From an uncultured Campylobacter sp. (GTDB lineage: Bacteria > Campylobacterota > Campylobacteria > Campylobacterales > Campylobacteraceae), in assembly GCF_938045225.1 (NCBI RefSeq), contig NZ_CALINL010000310.1, positions 1 through 18,491 on the forward strand: a DNA stretch of 18,491 bases, given 5' to 3'. The notes beneath the pieces were generated by a model that worked only from the letters and a program-made list of their open reading frames with translations, was not told the origin of the DNA and did not search any database. Positions 1 through 6,995 of the stretch are shown in pieces (the stretch's first letter is position 1; each line of letters starts with the position of its first letter). The position numbers and the translations under genes are program-made.

Positions 1-2
1 TT

Positions 3-515
3 AGCCACGAAAAGCTAGAGACGCAGATCGGAAATTTTAGCGACGTAAAAAACATGCCGCCGCGCGAGATATACGAGATATTTTGCGCGCTGGGCACGAC
101 GATGAAGCAAGCCGGCAGTCGCGGACAGTTTTATAAAGTAGACGTGAGCTACCCCGTAAATATCGCAAAATGGGGCATCGCATCAGGCGCACGCCGTTTT
201 GCGCTCATTTCGTCGCAGGGTGCAAACGAGCGGTCGAGATTTTTTTATCTGCGCGCAAAGGGCAAGGCGGAGAAAAAGATCGCCGCACTGGGTTTTAAAA
301 GCTTGCAAATCGCTCGACTGCCTGCGATAAAAAGCGAACGCGAGCAGGTGCGTATGGGTGAGCTCTTTACGATTTGGCTATTCGGGCTTTTGCCGAAATT
401 TATCTTAACGAACTACCGCCCGATGAGCGCAAAAGATATCGCGGTCGCCGCGATCGCCGCCGCGCAGACGGAGGCTAAAGGCGTGCAAATTTATCATCCC
501 AGAGAGTTCATTTAG
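3..515 (+). CDS. NAD(P)-binding oxidoreductase, 3' part (5' end outside window)
   Basis: The frame is open from base 3, so the gene starts upstream of the window and about 170 codons are visible. The sequence resembles atypical short-chain dehydrogenases of the NAD(P)H-binding / HTATIP2-like group. It has LGTTMKQAGS, then YKVDVSYPVNIAKWGIASGARRF and LISSQGAN (the strand after the nucleotide-binding helix and its following loop), then FFYLRAKGKAE, which carries a YxxxK pair like the catalytic Tyr-Lys of the family. The Rossmann glycine motif must lie upstream. The product is probably a soluble cytoplasmic reductase or epimerase of unknown substrate. Its last 16 codons (458-508) recur almost exactly at 1674-1724. 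Family assignment is fairly sure; the reaction is not known. Confidence 0.8.
   Translation, partial: SHEKLETQIGNFSDVKNMPPREIYEIFCALGTTMKQAGSRGQFYKVDVSYPVNIAKWGIASGARRFALISSQGANERSRFFYLRAKGKAEKKIAALGFKSLQIARLPAIKSEREQVRMGELFTIWLFGLLPKFILTNYRPMSAKDIAVAAIAAAQTEAKGVQIYHPREFI
458..508 (+). repeat. Direct repeat, left copy (second copy at 1674-1724)
   Basis: Bases 458-499 are identical to 1674-1715, and the match extends to 508/1724 with two mismatches (49 of 51). This copy encodes the C-terminus of the oxidoreductase (AAQTEAKGVQIYHPREFI, stop). The copies lie 1,216 bp apart and flank the DUF6683-like gene. Confidence 0.93.
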
Positions 516-832
516 AAGCAAAAGCGTAAAGGCGATTTTGGCTTTAAGCTTTTAAAAACGCCGAAAAATGCGTCCGCTATTTTAAAATAAAAAATCGGCC
601 GAATTTTTAAGGCGTGCGGCTTTATTTAAATTTGACCCTTGAGTGCGGTTTGGCTATTTGCTCGGTCGCGGCCAAAAGTCGGGTGCGTCAAAAGAGGCTC
701 GTGTTTATGTTTTGCTATTTACCTGACGGCGGCCAAAAGCGTCGCTAGGACGACTTTTTGCGCCGCAATCCGCCTAACAGGTAGCGCGAGCCTGCGCGCA
801 GTTTTGCCTTGCTCGCGCAAAAATCAAAACGC
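516..832. other. Gene-free spacer between convergent genes, with an imperfect direct repeat
   Basis: This stretch separates two convergent genes and I see no credible coding region in it. It holds an imperfect direct repeat of about 34 bp (648-681 and 709-743) sharing GCTATTT and GCGGCCAAAAG. A loose inverted repeat, GCGCGAG (784-790) with CTCGCGC (812-818), has a 21-nt loop and no T-tract. It could help end transcription of the minus-strand gene, but that is weak. Confidence 0.5.
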
Positions 833-1570
833 CTATTTAAAGACTATGCCGGATTTGGTAAAATCCATTTGCTCCGGTTCGACGTTTAGTAATGATTTAA
901 AACCCAGCCTGCCTATGGCTTTTAGCTCCGCCTCATGCGCCGGATTTGGATGCTGCTGTAACTCCTGCTGCATTGCCATCAGCAAAAACCCAAGCCCCAT
1001 AGATATCTGATACGAGTTCATCATTTCCGTAGCTTTTCCTTCAAACAGCTCCGGTTTTTTGCGCAAAAACTCGGCGATCTGCAAAAATGCGGGCTTTACG
1101 GCTTCGTCCGGCATCGGATGATTAAAATACGCCGCATAAGCGCCTCCTAGCAGCGCCACTATCCCCGTCGCTACGTTTTCTTTGGGTATGCCGTATAGCT
1201 GCTCGACGCTGCCGTCTAGCTTGTCTATGCCCTCCACGATTAAGCGCCGCCCCTCATCTCGCTGCGCCGCAGGAAAAAGCGCCGCCAACCGTTCAACGCC
1301 GTCCGCGTATATATTCAAAAAACCATCCCCCGCTCTCACCAGCGCGCCCGTATAGAGTATATCGGTCTTGATATCTTTGACATAGGCGGAATCATCGGGC
1401 GGATTTAAATTTTTCTTCGCCTCATTCATAGCGCGGTTATAGGCATCCTGCCGCAACCACTGCTCGTTAAAATCGATATAATCGATAACATAAAGCGCTT
1501 GCGCGCTATTAAAACACATCACCGCTCCAAGCGCCGCCGCGCCGACTCGAATCTTGCCTAAAATTTTCAT
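833..1570 (-). CDS. Secreted protein, DUF6683-like
   Basis: The product is 245 aa when started at the ATG ending at 1570. That ATG is preceded by GGAGG seven bases upstream and is directly followed by a clear signal peptide: MKILGK, a hydrophobic stretch, and AQA before LYV at residue 26. The same frame extends 17 codons further upstream, but that extension lacks a good ribosome site and would bury the signal peptide. The mature part is rich in helices. It has the layout I associate with DUF6683: a central segment around GIPKENVATGIVALLGGAY, a Met-rich segment SMGLGFLLMAMQQELQQ, and an ending LLNVEPEQMDF. Location should be periplasmic or exported; function is unknown. The gene sits alone between the two copies of a 51-bp repeat, so it may have been inserted next to the oxidoreductase gene. 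The DUF number is from memory. Confidence 0.8.
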   Translation of the reverse strand: MKILGKIRVGAAALGAVMCFNSAQALYVIDYIDFNEQWLRQDAYNRAMNEAKKNLNPPDDSAYVKDIKTDILYTGALVRAGDGFLNIYADGVERLAALFPAAQRDEGRRLIVEGIDKLDGSVEQLYGIPKENVATGIVALLGGAYAAYFNHPMPDEAVKPAFLQIAEFLRKKPELFEGKATEMMNSYQISMGLGFLLMAMQQELQQHPNPAHEAELKAIGRLGFKSLLNVEPEQMDFTKSGIVFK

Positions 1571-1595
1571 AAAACGCCTCCGAAAATAAAATTTC

Positions 1596-1625
1596 ATGCG
1601 GCAGCTCCGCATTGCTGGCATTATA
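1596..1625 (-). promoter_or_regulatory. Promoter -10 box and 5'-UTR hairpin for the DUF6683-like gene
   Basis: On the minus strand TATAAT (1620-1625) is preceded by AGG, a good match to the Campylobacter sigma-70 -10 box. A perfect 6-bp hairpin, ATGCGG / CAGCT loop / CCGCAT (1596-1612), lies just downstream. The transcript would therefore begin almost directly with the hairpin, about 40 nt before the ATG at 1570. A stabilising role for the hairpin is inference. Confidence 0.6.
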
Positions 1626-1673
1626 CCTAAAATAACTCAGCTGCGATATTTTTTATTTTGATTGCCTCTATGT

Positions 1674-1746
1674 CGCCGCGCAGACGGAGGCTAAAGGCGT
1701 GCAAATTTATCATCCAAGAGATTTTGCGCAAACGCACGGCAAGTAG
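1674..1746 (+). pseudogene. 3' remnant of an NAD(P)-binding oxidoreductase gene
   Basis: Read in the same frame as the gene ending at 515, this stretch gives AAQTEAKGVQIYHPRDFAQTHGK and then a TAG (1744-1746). The first 16 residues match the end of that gene except for E to D. After that the two copies have different C-termini. No upstream part of the gene is present here. It is either a leftover of a tandem paralogue or the original end of the gene, separated by insertion of the intervening DUF6683-like gene. Confidence 0.8.
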
Positions 1747-1824
1747 CCAAATTTCGCGCTTTAGCTCAAATTTGATCCCGCTAGCAGTCTAAATTTACCG
1801 CCTGCTCCGCCCGCAAAATCGGCG

Positions 1825-2496
1825 CTAAAATTTAATCCCTCGCACGACCTGCGTGCCAAGACCCGTTTGCATATGCCGCAAAAACATCGCGTGATAAAAG
1901 TCCCCCTCGTGTCCCGGCGCGTTGTAGGTGGCGACGAGGCTTGCCGGCACTAGGACTTTGCGCCTGATGTTTGCCTCGTTTGCGCTAAGCTTTAGGTGCG
2001 AGACTAGCTGATAGACGCAAAGGTCGGTGCAGTCGCCTAGCACCACGAAGGTGTCTATGTGCGGATTTTGCGCGATAAACGAGTTAAATTCGGCGCAGTA
2101 AGCCGGGCTCAGGGAGTTTTTGCGAAAGATTTTTATCTCGTCAAAAAACGGCAGATCGCGCAGCTGCGGTATCGTCTTCGCGCCCTCGGTGCCTTTGATA
2201 GCGTGCGGCGGAAATGCGTCAAATTCCGCGCAGTTTGCCTCGTGGCTATCCTCGAGCAGCACGAGATTTCTCGCACCCGCCGCGTAAGCCGCGCTAAAAG
2301 TCCGCGCTATACCGTCCGCGATCGCACCCACTCGCGGGCTAGCTAGCGGCCCCATGCTACAAAATCCCTCTATCATATCCACGCTGATAAATGCGGTGTT
2401 TGCCGCGTCGCCCGCTAAAAGTTCGCTAAATTTAATCTCCTTTAGCTCCTCAAACCACTTCGCCAAATCCTCTAAGATTTTCGCGTCAAATTTCAT
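1825..2496 (-). CDS. Cysteine hydrolase, isochorismatase/nicotinamidase family
   Basis: The product is 223 aa from the ATG ending at 2496, chosen because AAGGAG lies just upstream. A longer frame to 2610 has no ribosome site and adds unlikely sequence. The fold is that of nicotinamidases. FISVDMIEGFC gives catalytic Asp40, IFRKNSLSPAYC the catalytic Lys126, and GDCTDLCV the nucleophile Cys160. EDSHEAN and FPPHAIKGTEGA give the likely metal ligands Asp83, His85 and His98. The metal site and the PPH..KGTEGA element point to a nicotinamidase-type amidase that releases ammonia from nicotinamide or a related amide, but the substrate cannot be fixed from sequence. It is cytoplasmic. It lies downstream of flgS on the same strand with a 134-bp gap, so it may have its own promoter. 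Confidence 0.85.
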   Translation of the reverse strand: MKFDAKILEDLAKWFEELKEIKFSELLAGDAANTAFISVDMIEGFCSMGPLASPRVGAIADGIARTFSAAYAAGARNLVLLEDSHEANCAEFDAFPPHAIKGTEGAKTIPQLRDLPFFDEIKIFRKNSLSPAYCAEFNSFIAQNPHIDTFVVLGDCTDLCVYQLVSHLKLSANEANIRRKVLVPASLVATYNAPGHEGDFYHAMFLRHMQTGLGTQVVRGIKF

Positions 2497-2569
2497 TTTC
2501 TCTCCTTGTTTTGGTTGTTTTACGTTTGTTGTTCGTCTATTTGAAGCAAATTTTAAACCCCCGAGTCGC

Positions 2570-2617
2570 CTAAATTTCGCGTTCAAATTTAATCTCGCCC
2601 AAAGCGTCAAATTTCAT
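2570..2617 (-). other. Mini-ORF resembling a shrunken copy of the cysteine hydrolase start
   Basis: In the gap upstream of the cysteine hydrolase an ATG ending at 2617, after an AGGTGA-like site, opens a 15-codon frame: MKFDALGEIKFEREI. Its first 14 bases equal the start of the downstream gene (MKFDA), and a later 12-base block (GAGATTAAATTT, EIKF) recurs in the same order. It could be a 5' remnant of a duplication or a leader peptide. Chance is possible because AAATTT is so common here. Confidence 0.3.
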
Positions 2618-2630
2618 CAAATTCACCTGC

Positions 2631-3629
2631 CTAGCCGCGCGTCTTTGCGGGCAAATTTACGCAAAAGCTCTTTGGCTCAAGCTCGATCTCGATACTGCCG
2701 CCATGCGCCTGGACGATCTGCAGGCATAGGTGCAGGCCTAGGCCGTTGCCCTTTAGTTTGCTCGTTTTAAACGGCTCAAAGACCATGGCTTGGTTTTTGA
2801 TCGGCACGCCGCTATCGGTCACGACAAATTTATGCTCGCCCTCGCGCTGCTCGTAGTCCACGCGCACCCAGCCGTCATCATCCTCATTTTCCTCGACCGC
2901 ATCGATCGCGTTAAATAGCATATTTTGAAACACCATCGCGAGCAAATCGCGGTCGCCCACATAGGGCAGGTCGGGGAAATCTAGGCTAAATTTGATCTCC
3001 TTGCCGTAGGTGTAGCACTCTATGGCGGCCTCGCACTCGCCTTTTAGCTCGGCTAGGTTAAATTCGCGCGCGTTTATCGTTAGGCCTTTGGTGAAAAGCA
3101 AGGTTGCCTTGATAATGCGCTCGACGCGCCAGATCGCCTTTTGCATCTGCTCAACGACTGGGCGAGTGCGCTCGTCGGCCTTTTTTATCAGCGTGGAGGC
3201 TAGCAGCGAGATCGAGCCCACGGGGTTGCGTATCTCGTGGGCTAGGTGGGCGGCGACTTGACCCATCGAGGCTAGGCGCTCGGTGCGCTTTTCGGTCGTT
3301 ATGTCGGTTGCGGAGATGATTTTTTTGCCCTCTTTTTGGGCGATTTTGATGAGGTAGATTTGCCCCGCGGCGCTTATCTCGCCCTCATTTTGCGGGATAA
3401 ATTTTAAAATTTGCCCGAGCTTTAGGGCTTCTGAGTTTTGTAAAAATATCTCGCCCGCCTCGTCCAAAACCCAGATCGCATTGGGCAAAATCTCCACGAT
3501 ATCTTTGATGAAGCCTTGTAGATTGGCATACGACGCGGTTAGGTTTTTATACTCGCGCTCTATCAGATAGGTCTGCTCGATCAGGCTTTTTAGTCCGTCT
3601 TGGACGCTGGTTTTGTCGATCTGAGTCAT
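2631..3629 (-). CDS. flgS: Flagellar sensor histidine kinase FlgS
   Basis: The product is a 332-aa cytoplasmic histidine kinase with no membrane segment. Residues 1-45 look helical (LIEQTYLIEREYKNLTASYANLQGF). Residues 46-115 form a PAS-like sensor (LPNAIWVLDEAGEIFLQNSEA). The HisKA domain carries the phospho-acceptor His131 in HLAHEIRNPVGS. The ATPase part has the N box NMLFNAIDAV, VTDSGVP and GNGLGLHLCLQIVQAHGG. In Campylobacter FlgS senses assembly of the flagellar export apparatus and phosphorylates FlgR, which activates sigma-54 flagellar genes; flgR is not in the window. The N-terminal wording and the DUF234 and aminotransferase neighbours match C. jejuni Cj0793 from memory. The start overlaps the upstream stop as ATGA, so translation is probably coupled. 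GAGGAG lies upstream. Confidence 0.93.
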   Translation of the reverse strand: MTQIDKTSVQDGLKSLIEQTYLIEREYKNLTASYANLQGFIKDIVEILPNAIWVLDEAGEIFLQNSEALKLGQILKFIPQNEGEISAAGQIYLIKIAQKEGKKIISATDITTEKRTERLASMGQVAAHLAHEIRNPVGSISLLASTLIKKADERTRPVVEQMQKAIWRVERIIKATLLFTKGLTINAREFNLAELKGECEAAIECYTYGKEIKFSLDFPDLPYVGDRDLLAMVFQNMLFNAIDAVEENEDDDGWVRVDYEQREGEHKFVVTDSGVPIKNQAMVFEPFKTSKLKGNGLGLHLCLQIVQAHGGSIEIELEPKSFCVNLPAKTRG

Positions 3630-4489
3630 AAAAGCTCCTCGAAATTTTCTAAATCAAAAAGTAAAATTCGGTCGTTTTTTAGGCGGCGCACTTCGTTGCT
3701 AAAGCCGCTTTTGGAAAATAGCGCGACGGCGTCCGGCACAAAGCCTAGTCGCTCGCATTTTTTAAGGAGTAAATTTACCACGTTTTTGCAAATTTTATGC
3801 TCTTTAAATTTAGCTTCTCCGACGATGATACGTCCCTCAATGCTCAAAAATATGTCTATCTCGATATTTTTCGCCCATAGACTCCGCACCCGCGCAGGCT
3901 CCGTGCCTAGTCTAAACGCCAAAAGCTCGCGGCAAACCAGCTCAAAGCCAAAGCCCGCGTACGAGTCGAACTCACGTCTGATAATCTCCATCAGCGCGAC
4001 CTTTTCGCCGTTTTTTAAAAGAGCTAAATTTGGCTCGATGAAATAAAACCAAAATCTAGTAAAATTGTCGTTAAAGACCACTTTATCCTGCGCCTTGTCG
4101 CGCTCGGGTAGCTTTTTGGCTTTTTGATATTTGATTTTTACGCGCGGTTTTTCCAGCGTTTTTTCGATGCTGACTATGCCCGAGTTTATCGCGGCGGCGT
4201 AAATTTTTAGGATGAGAGGGCGGGGCAGAAATTTATTTAGAGCGTATTTTTTGCGGTCGTTTTTAGCAAGCTTGCAAAGGGCAAATTTAAGCTCGCTTTC
4301 AAAAGGCGCGTTAAAGCTAAATTTGAGCGACAGATCTTCAAATTTATCTAAAATTTCCTTTTCGATCGCCTCGAAAATATCGTAATAATTCGCCTCAAAT
4401 TTTAGCGCGTCAAAGACTAGATGAAAGTAAATAAGCTGCAGGATATCAAGGTGCTTAAAGCGCGCGTAGCTTGATTTTAAGGCGTAGAT
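3626..4489 (-). CDS. DUF234 protein upstream of flgS, start codon unclear
   Basis: The frame is open from a TAA at 4502-4504 down to 3626, about 290 codons. The first ordinary start codon (GTG ending at 4081) would discard the first half. That half is credible protein: LDILQLIYFHLVFDALKFEA, then a helical part, then SGIVSIEKTLEKPRVKIKYQKA, as expected for the region before DUF234. The C-terminal part is DUF234: FNDNFTRFWFYFIEPN, then FDSYAGFGFELVCRELLAF, IEIDIF and IIVGEAKFKE, an E..D..ExK series like PD-(D/E)XK nucleases. DUF234 is usually fused to an AAA ATPase; here no ATPase is present. An AAGGAG at 4495-4500 stands five bases before an ATC codon (4487-4489), so a non-standard AUC start is my best guess. 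A mutated start is the alternative. Function is unknown. It overlaps flgS by 4 bp. Confidence 0.75.
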   Translation of the reverse strand: MYALKSSYARFKHLDILQLIYFHLVFDALKFEANYYDIFEAIEKEILDKFEDLSLKFSFNAPFESELKFALCKLAKNDRKKYALNKFLPRPLILKIYAAAINSGIVSIEKTLEKPRVKIKYQKAKKLPERDKAQDKVVFNDNFTRFWFYFIEPNLALLKNGEKVALMEIIRREFDSYAGFGFELVCRELLAFRLGTEPARVRSLWAKNIEIDIFLSIEGRIIVGEAKFKEHKICKNVVNLLLKKCERLGFVPDAVALFSKSGFSNEVRRLKNDRILLFDLENFEELL

Positions 4490-4527
4490 TTTTGCTCCTT
4501 TTTAGCCCATTTTAGCACAACTTTGGT

Positions 4528-4550
4528 TATAATCTCTTTTTTTATAAGGA
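4528..4550 (+). promoter_or_regulatory. -10 box and ribosome site for the class V aminotransferase
   Basis: TATAAT at 4528-4533 (GGT just before it) fits a Campylobacter sigma-70 -10 box. AAGGA at 4546-4550 lies six bases before a TTG at 4557, which sets that TTG as the start. The leader is only about 17 nt. Confidence 0.65.
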
Positions 4551-4556
4551 AAAATT

Positions 4557-5849
4557 TTGGTTAGCATCGACGAAATCAGGAAAAATATTATTTTAAAAAA
4601 AGGCGTGCGCTACTTTGACTACACGGCCTCAGGCCTAGCCTACGCGCCAATAGAGCGTAAGATCGCAAAATACCTAAAAACCTACGCCAACACGCACTCA
4701 GAAAGCGCCTCAAACGCGCTAAAAACGCAAAAACGCTACGAAAAAGCAAGGCAGAGCCTAAAAGATGCGCTGGGGCTTGACGAGCGATTTTATCTGATCT
4801 GCGCCGGCTGCGGCGCGACCGGAGCGATAAAGAAATTTCAGGAAATCATGGGGCTTTATTTGCCGCCTATGAGCGCAAACCGCCTAGGCGAAGAGGCGGT
4901 AAAGGGCGCAAATTTACCCCTCGTCATCGTCTCGCCCTACGAGCATCACTCAAACGAGATTAGCCTGCGCGAGGGGCTGTGCGAGGTCGTGCGCATACCG
5001 CTAAGCAAGAGCGGAGAGATAAATTTCGGCAGGCTAGATCAACTGCTCAAAATCAACTCAAAGCGCGAGATCATCGGCTGTTTTAGTGCGGCCTCAAACG
5101 TCACGGGGATAATCAGCGACTATAAAAAAATCTACGTGATGATGAAGCGATACGGCGCGACCGTGGCCTTTGACGCGGCTAGTTTTAGCTCGCACGACAA
5201 CCTCGACGCCGACTACTTCGACGCGTTATTTCTCTCGCCGCATAAGCTTTTAGGAGGCGTGGGCAGCTGCGGACTGCTCGCGATAAAAAAGGAGCTCGTA
5301 AAATCAGACAAACCGACCTTTGCCGCGGGCGGGACGGTTAGCTACGTGAGCCGCAGCTCGCACTTTTTCGCGCCTAGCGTGGAGCGTACCGAGGAGGGCG
5401 GCACCCAGCACGTGATGGGGCTAATTAGAGCCTCGCTAGCATACAGACTGCGAAACGAGGTCGGCCTAGACGTCATAAAAAGCCGCGAGGATGAGCTCAC
5501 GAAACAGTTTTGCGAGGGGCTGGATAATATCCCCGAGGTCGTGAGTTACTGCCCGCGCGGAGTGCCGAGATTGCCGATTTTCGCGTTTAACGTAAAGGGC
5601 GTTTCGCCGTATGATTTCGCCGCGGCGCTGAGCGAGGACTACGGCATGCAGACCCGCGCGGGGTGTGCGTGCGCCGGTCCGTACGGACACGATTTGCTCG
5701 GGCTAAAAGACGATCAGAAATTTGATCAAAAGCCCGGCTGGGTGCGCGTGAGCCTGCACTACTCGCACACGCCAAAAGACGTCGCCTATCTGCTAAAGGC
5801 CATCAAAAAAACTATTAAAAAATTTAAAACCAAAAAGGAAAAGAAATGA
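4557..5849 (+). CDS. Class V aminotransferase, cysteine-desulfurase-like (PLP enzyme)
   Basis: The product is 430 aa with a TTG start supported by AAGGA. It is a fold-type I PLP enzyme of the NifS/SufS/CsdA class. YFDYTASGLAYAP is the N-terminal substrate region and CAGCGATGAIKKFQ the phosphate-binding region. SPYEHHSNEIS carries the His stacking on PLP, VAFDAASFSSH the PLP-nitrogen Asp, and LSPHKLLGG the Schiff-base Lys230. TRAGCACAGPYG (Cys370, Cys372) sits in the mobile loop where desulfurases keep the sulfur-accepting cysteine. Whether it is a true desulfurase or another lyase or aminotransferase is not decided by this. It resembles C. jejuni Cj0791 in position, divergent from DUF234-flgS. 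Its stop overlaps the next start as ATGA, so the Sel1 protein is translationally coupled. No scaffold protein gene (iscU or sufE) is adjacent. Confidence 0.88.
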   Translation: MVSIDEIRKNIILKKGVRYFDYTASGLAYAPIERKIAKYLKTYANTHSESASNALKTQKRYEKARQSLKDALGLDERFYLICAGCGATGAIKKFQEIMGLYLPPMSANRLGEEAVKGANLPLVIVSPYEHHSNEISLREGLCEVVRIPLSKSGEINFGRLDQLLKINSKREIIGCFSAASNVTGIISDYKKIYVMMKRYGATVAFDAASFSSHDNLDADYFDALFLSPHKLLGGVGSCGLLAIKKELVKSDKPTFAAGGTVSYVSRSSHFFAPSVERTEEGGTQHVMGLIRASLAYRLRNEVGLDVIKSREDELTKQFCEGLDNIPEVVSYCPRGVPRLPIFAFNVKGVSPYDFAAALSEDYGMQTRAGCACAGPYGHDLLGLKDDQKFDQKPGWVRVSLHYSHTPKDVAYLLKAIKKTIKKFKTKKEKK

Positions 5850-6478
5850 ATAAAATTTTAGCCGTAGCCCTGTTTGTTCTTTGCGCCGTTTGCGCGCAGG
5901 CAAAGCCGTTTAGCCCCGAGCAGTACGCAAAAGTACTTCGCGAGTACAACTCCGTAGCGGGCGCGAACAACTACTTTGAAAGCGGTAAATTTAAAGAGGA
6001 ATTCGAGCTTCGCAAAAAATACTGCGACGAGGGTCTAAGAGACGCCTGCGGGGATCTGGGGCTGCTCTACGTTACCGGTCTAGGCGCGCCAAGAGATAGC
6101 AAAAGAGCGGGCGAACTACTAGGGTACGCTGCCAAAAACGACGAATTTAAGGCCATATCGCAGTACTACGAAGCCGCACTTGACATAGCTCGCGCGGCAG
6201 AAAAATACCCGGACGACAAGGTCACGCAACACCTAGGGGCCGAGTTTAAAAACTCGCTAGAGCAGTGCAAAGCCTACAAGGGCGACCGTCACGTGTGCTT
6301 CCGCGCGCTGGTGATCAGCGGTATGCTACCAAAGGGCGAGGGCGGCCTCGGGCTATCGCAGGCCGAGTTTGCCAAGACGTGGGAGGATATCGTCGTGAGC
6401 GACGTCGAGCGCAACGGCATGGACGAATCGAAAGTAAACGCGCTGGCAAACGAGCTAGATGGGCTGGCGACGCGCTAA
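5846..6478 (+). CDS. Secreted Sel1-like repeat protein
   Basis: The product is 210 aa with a signal peptide (MNKILAVALFVLCAVCAQA, cleavage before KPF). After a charged helical region comes one clear Sel1-like repeat at about residues 61-97: DACGDLGLLYVTGLG, then KRAGELLGYAAKN. It has a Cys pair around it (Cys60, Cys68), as in Helicobacter/Campylobacter cysteine-rich Hcp proteins. A second Cys pair (141, 151) may close another disulfide. Compared with Hcp proteins, which usually carry several repeats, this one has only one good repeat. It is expected in the periplasm or outside, likely binding proteins or peptides; the partner is unknown. Its start overlaps the aminotransferase stop, so the two are one transcription unit. 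Confidence 0.8.
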   Translation: MNKILAVALFVLCAVCAQAKPFSPEQYAKVLREYNSVAGANNYFESGKFKEEFELRKKYCDEGLRDACGDLGLLYVTGLGAPRDSKRAGELLGYAAKNDEFKAISQYYEAALDIARAAEKYPDDKVTQHLGAEFKNSLEQCKAYKGDRHVCFRALVISGMLPKGEGGLGLSQAEFAKTWEDIVVSDVERNGMDESKVNALANELDGLATR

Positions 6479-6995
6479 ATTTGCCGGGCTTTTGCGGCGT
6501 AAATTTGCTTTTTTCGGCCAGGCGATCCGTCAAATTTGACCGTCCGCGCTTTTGTCTTTTTGCGGGCGGCTTCGCGTCTCATGTAAATTTAGATTACTTG
6601 GCTCAAATTTAACGCGTCGGCGATTGCTAGACTTAAATTCTGGTCGGTTTTTGGGTAAATTTATCGAGCGTTGCATAATTTGCTTTTGCTCAAATTTGAC
6701 TGCTTTTTACGGATAAATTTAGCTCTCTCCTGATGGCATTTTTCGGCTTGCGAGCTTTTGCCCGGCGGGCTTTACGGGCTATCTTTACGGCGTAAATTCG
6801 CTAAATTTTGCTAGCGCTCGAGCAAATTAGCTCGTCAGGCTTAAAGCCTTTGCTTGCGCTTTTTTGCGCATGCGGTCAAATTTACGCACCCGCGCGGGTT
6901 TTTGCCTCGCTCAAATTTGATGTATTTTTGCGCCCAGCTCAAATTTGCGCGGCGTTAATTTGTACGAATTTACAAAAACTTTGGAGAAAATTTAG
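6479..6995 (+). other. Gene-free 517-bp region dense in AAATTT
   Basis: I find no credible gene on either strand; the longest frames are low-complexity and lack ribosome sites. The region holds 13 exact AAATTT words, many as CTCAAATTT or GTAAATTT, about one per 40 bp. It has no clean factor-independent terminator after the Sel1 gene. The end holds GGAG (6983-6986) as ribosome site for the next gene. Confidence 0.6.

Noticed and set aside
639..1010. Open frame of 123 codons on the + strand
   Set aside because: It largely overlaps the well-supported secreted protein on the minus strand, has no ribosome site and gives low-complexity sequence.
458..1746. Insertion sequence or integron cassette at the first 3'-end repeat
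   Set aside because: There is no transposase, terminal inverted repeats or attC-like structure; only the direct repeat is supported.
2354..2770. 138-codon + strand frame
   Set aside because: It is antisense to the cysteine hydrolase start and the flgS end; no ribosome site and no recognisable protein.
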